DNA of 64,000 nt, from positions 372,001 through 436,000 of the forward strand of contig NZ_JAUZEE010000001.1 of NCBI RefSeq assembly GCF_030705305.1, read 5' to 3'. Position numbers and translations under genes: made by a program. Origin of the DNA: Leptothrix discophora (GTDB lineage: Bacteria; Pseudomonadota; Gammaproteobacteria; Burkholderiales; Burkholderiaceae_C). Positions 61,432-64,000 of this stretch are shown here, one piece after another (within the stretch, counting starts at the first letter, position 1; each line of letters begins with the position of its first letter). The notes under the pieces are model-generated. The model made no database searches, had not been told where the DNA came from, and saw only the letters and a program-made list of their open reading frames with translations.

Positions 61432-62334
61432 ATGAAAACCGAAGCGACAACAGAATCCACGCCAGAAGCGACCTGCCGGATGTCCGAGCCGATGTCTGCA
61501 CCCATGCCCGCCACCCCGCCGCCGATCGGCTCGGCCCATCGCCGGCGGCTGCGCCTGCTGTGGCAGTCGGCTGGCTGGCCTTGCCATGACCGGGTCGAGG
61601 CCGAGCTGCTGGCCGCCGGCCTGGTGCAGCGCGTGCTGGACGAACAGGGCCGCATGACGCTGCACCTGAGCGATGCCGGCGTGCAGGAGCTGGTGCGCGC
61701 CAGCGAGCAGAACCGGCGCGCCCGCAGCGCCCACGACGGCCTGGTCAGCCGGGTCGCCGCGACGCTGGCGCGCGAGGGCCGGCTGGCCTGGTGCGGCCTG
61801 AGCGTGCGCGCGCCGCTGGCGGTCGAGGCCCACCCGGTCGGGCCGACCGAGGACCTGCTGGCCGCGCTGGCCGAACCCGCGCTGGATGCGCCGGACGCGC
61901 CGGCCGCATCGCCCGCATCGAACCGCTGGGCCCTGGTCCTGCCCGACGTCTACTCGATCCGCCAGACCAGCGCGGCGGCCTGGCTGCAGCCGCAGGTCCA
62001 CGAGATCAAGGTCAGCCGCGCCGACCTGCTGGCCGACCTGCGCCTGGTCGACAAGCGGGCCGCCTACCTCGCGCTGGCCGGTGCGCTGTACTACGTGCTG
62101 GCCGAGGGCATCGGCGACGCCGACGACGTGCCGCCCGCATGCGGCGTGCTGCTGGCCCGCGGCAGCCCGCGCGAGCATGCCGAGGCGGCCGGCCAGCCGG
62201 TCTTGCTGGAAGTCCAGCGGCTGGCGCCGACCCGGCCGCTGGACCTGCCCGGTGGCCTGCCCTTCGGCGTCTGGATGGCGCTGGCGCGCAAGGCGCCGCA
62301 GGCCCAGCCGGACGAAGGTCAGCTGGGGCTCTGA
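61432..62334 (+). CDS. MmcB-like PD-(D/E)XK nuclease-fold protein
   Basis: Protein of 300 residues. The N-terminal half looks like a winged-helix segment (AELLAAGLVQRVLDEQGRMTL). The C-terminal half has LVLPDVYSIR near residue 168, HEIKVSRADLLADLR near 185 and KRAAYLALAGALYYVLAEG near 205, the pattern (Asp...E-x-K) of the MmcB DNA-repair family. It starts six bases after the LysR gene and overlaps the convergent HpaB-like gene by 16 bases. DNA repair role is inferred only. Confidence 0.7.
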   Translation: MKTEATTESTPEATCRMSEPMSAPMPATPPPIGSAHRRRLRLLWQSAGWPCHDRVEAELLAAGLVQRVLDEQGRMTLHLSDAGVQELVRASEQNRRARSAHDGLVSRVAATLAREGRLAWCGLSVRAPLAVEAHPVGPTEDLLAALAEPALDAPDAPAASPASNRWALVLPDVYSIRQTSAAAWLQPQVHEIKVSRADLLADLRLVDKRAAYLALAGALYYVLAEGIGDADDVPPACGVLLARGSPREHAEAAGQPVLLEVQRLAPTRPLDLPGGLPFGVWMALARKAPQAQPDEGQLGL

Positions 62335-63938
62335 GGCTCGTCCGGATGACCCGGCCGGCGCAGCGACAGCGGCGGCTCGATCACCACCGGCTGGCCCGGC
62401 GCTTGGCAGCCGGGGTCGCAGCAGGCACCGGGCTGGCGGGCGGCGGATCGGTTGCGGGTGATGGCGCGAGCCTCGTCGTGCAGCACGCCGCGGTCGAGCA
62501 GGCGCTCGACCAGGTCGACCTTGTCGCCGACCGGGTACTGGCGCCAGATCTCCTGCTTCATCGCCGCTGGCGAGCCGCCGCCGTGCAGGCTGATGACCGA
62601 GTACCAGCCGCCCTGGTAGCTGGCGGTCAGGTCCTCGATGAAGCGGGCCACCTCGATGCGCTTGTCGTAGGGCACGGCCGGATGGGCGCGCAGCACCTCG
62701 GCCAGCGTCGCGGCGGTCGCCGGGTTGTGGTCCTCGTCGGGGCCGGGCAGGGCGACGATCAGGCCGCCGGAGACCTCGTGCGCCAGCCGGTGCATGTCGT
62801 AGATCTGGGTCGCCAGCAGCAGCTTGCCGATGTTGCTGAAGACCGGCTCGGGCATCCAGCTGCCGCTGTGCGGGTCGGCGCTGCCGTAGACGCTGGCGGC
62901 GACGCCGCAGGCGTAGAAGCCTTCGGTGATCTTGATCAGCTCGACCATCGGGTCGCGCAGGTTGGCCTTCTCGCCCGGGTCGAAGCCGTTGGCCTCGCAC
63001 ATCAGCGCGCCCGCGCCGATCAGCAGGTCGCCGAAGCCGGCACGCGCGCCGATGCAGCTGTGGCGGTGGTGGGTGGCGTAGTGCGTGGTCGCCGCACCGG
63101 CCTGCTCGACCTCGCCCGGTTCGCCGGAGAAGAACACCCGCTCCCAGGGCACGAAGACGCGGTCGAACACGACCACCGCGGTCGACTGGCCGTAGCGGCG
63201 CGAGAACAGCGGCGCGCCATGCTCGACCTTGGCGCCCGGCCGCCCCGCCGGCCGCGCCACCATCGTCAGCCCCGGCGCATCGACCGGCACGGCGCAGCAG
63301 ACCGCGAAGTCGGCATCGGCCGGGCCCATCTGCCGGCAGGGCATGACGAGCAGCTCGTGCATGTAGGGCGCGCCGGTCACGATCGCCTTGGTGCCGCTGA
63401 TGACGATGCCTCGCCCGTTGCGCTCCACCACGTGAACGTAGGTGTCGGGGTTGGCCTGCTGGTGCGGTCGCTTCGAGCGGTCGCCCTTGGCATCGGTCAT
63501 CGCGATGCCCAGGCTCAGGTCGTGATCCTGCACATGCGCCAGGTAGGCGGCGAAGCGGGCCCGGTATTCGGTGCGGCCGAGTGCGTCGTCCAGCCGGGCA
63601 CTGGCCTGCTGCAGCGCGTTGAGCGCGTCGTGCGCCAGGTAGCGCTGGGCGCAGCCGGTCTCCTGGCACAGCAGCCGCACCGCCTCCAGCTTGGCCAGCA
63701 GGTCGTCGCTGTTGCGGTTGATGTGCAGCATGCGGTTGACCACCACGCCTCGGTCGGCCTGCAAGGCCGTCATGTGGCGGGCGCGGGCCGGGTCCAGCGC
63801 GAAGTCGTAGCTCACCGCCAGCGCCTGGATGCCCGGCAGCAGCTCGGGCGCGTCGGCCACCGAGTCGATGCGCCGGCCGTCGACGTAGACCACCGGTGAC
63901 AGCGCGCGCAGCGACTCGCGGTAGTCGGCACCGGACAT
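62319..63938 (-). CDS. 4-hydroxyphenylacetate 3-hydroxylase (HpaB) superfamily flavoprotein, 4-hydroxybutyryl-CoA dehydratase-like branch without cluster cysteines
   Basis: Protein of 539 residues or more, acyl-CoA-dehydrogenase-like FAD fold: GADYRESLRALSPVVYVDG at the start, AMTDAKGDRSKRPHQQANPD near 145, ISGTKAIVTGAPYMHELLVM near 178, and HRHSCIGARAGFGDLLIGAG near 295. It aligns best with 4-hydroxybutyryl-CoA dehydratase, but only one of its three cluster Cys positions (RLLCQETGCAQR region) and the His are kept; the other two read Tyr and Ala. It is therefore more likely a flavin oxygenase or other FAD enzyme. A Cys-rich tail (CCDPGC) ends the protein. The frame is open to the right window edge and the ATG at 63938 lacks a good RBS, so the true start may lie outside. 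Confidence 0.82.
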   Translation of the reverse strand: MSGADYRESLRALSPVVYVDGRRIDSVADAPELLPGIQALAVSYDFALDPARARHMTALQADRGVVVNRMLHINRNSDDLLAKLEAVRLLCQETGCAQRYLAHDALNALQQASARLDDALGRTEYRARFAAYLAHVQDHDLSLGIAMTDAKGDRSKRPHQQANPDTYVHVVERNGRGIVISGTKAIVTGAPYMHELLVMPCRQMGPADADFAVCCAVPVDAPGLTMVARPAGRPGAKVEHGAPLFSRRYGQSTAVVVFDRVFVPWERVFFSGEPGEVEQAGAATTHYATHHRHSCIGARAGFGDLLIGAGALMCEANGFDPGEKANLRDPMVELIKITEGFYACGVAASVYGSADPHSGSWMPEPVFSNIGKLLLATQIYDMHRLAHEVSGGLIVALPGPDEDHNPATAATLAEVLRAHPAVPYDKRIEVARFIEDLTASYQGGWYSVISLHGGGSPAAMKQEIWRQYPVGDKVDLVERLLDRGVLHDEARAITRNRSAARQPGACCDPGCQAPGQPVVIEPPLSLRRPGHPDEPQSPS

Positions 63939-64000
63939 CAGCCGGGCGCTCAGGGCCGGCCGCGGATCGGCGACGGGAACGGCATCGGGAAGGGCTTCAA

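Noticed and set aside
62319-63938. Annotation as a true 4-hydroxybutyryl-CoA dehydratase
   Set aside because: Two of the three [4Fe-4S] cluster cysteines are absent, so the named reaction is not supported.

Overview
The window looks like one chromosomal stretch of a high-GC betaproteobacterium, most likely Burkholderiales (Leptothrix/Rubrivivax/Roseateles-like). This rests on the very GC-rich, GC3-biased coding sequence, the Bug-type (TctC) binding proteins, several TRAP transporters, and a nagR/nagG/nagH/nagAb salicylate 5-hydroxylase set close to that of Ralstonia/Comamonas relatives. I see no rRNA, tRNA, insertion sequence, integrase, phage gene or CRISPR array. Almost all of it is accessory catabolism organised in small operons, each with its own regulator.

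Layout. 0-7.5 kb: uptake and conversion of shikimate-type acids (MHS-type MFS carrier, TRAP transporter, fused 3-dehydroshikimate dehydratase, shikimate dehydrogenase-like protein). 7.6-16.1 kb: a four-carbon sugar-acid type cluster (HpaI-type aldolase, Fe-alcohol dehydrogenase, cytoplasmic sialidase-fold protein, PdxA-like dehydrogenase, Bug protein) divergent from a DeoR regulator and a DUF1537 kinase; a LacI regulator follows. 16.2-19.5 kb: PhyH-type oxygenase, a lipoprotein-like tyrosinase and a small lipoprotein. 19.5-23.4 kb: short housekeeping-like genes and a decayed HepT/MntA pair. 23.4-28 kb: fused E1 dehydrogenase, free lipoyl protein and alpha/beta hydrolase (a split AcoC-like E2) with a SorC regulator as last gene. 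28-31 kb: astacin-like protease, a DUF1932-type dehydrogenase, a YghZ-type reductase. 31.2-39.3 kb: alpha-galactoside utilisation (galK, galT, GH36 alpha-galactosidase, MsmK/UgpC-type ATPase, two permeases), without a binding protein gene. 39.3-46 kb: HEXXH protein, diguanylate cyclase, salicylate 5-hydroxylase genes with NahR/NagR regulator, a second diguanylate cyclase. 45.9-49.5 kb: LacI regulator, Bug protein and glucarate dehydratase with two LacI-type operators. 49.6-56.3 kb: LysR regulator divergent from an SDR / TRAP / split-transketolase operon of unknown substrate. 56.4-64 kb: DUF1653 protein, phosphoethanolamine-transferase-like protein, pirin, azoreductase, LysR, MmcB-like nuclease-fold protein, and an HpaB-superfamily flavoprotein reaching the right edge.

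The most interesting candidates for undescribed biology are the SDR/TRAP/split-transketolase operon, the PdxA/DUF1537/aldolase/sialidase-fold cluster, and the E1-fusion with a split AcoC. Regulatory structure is rich: three successive hairpins after the first TRAP binding protein, paired LacI operators, a perfect A/T palindrome upstream of the E1 operon, imperfect direct repeats between the galactoside operons, and LysR-type boxes.
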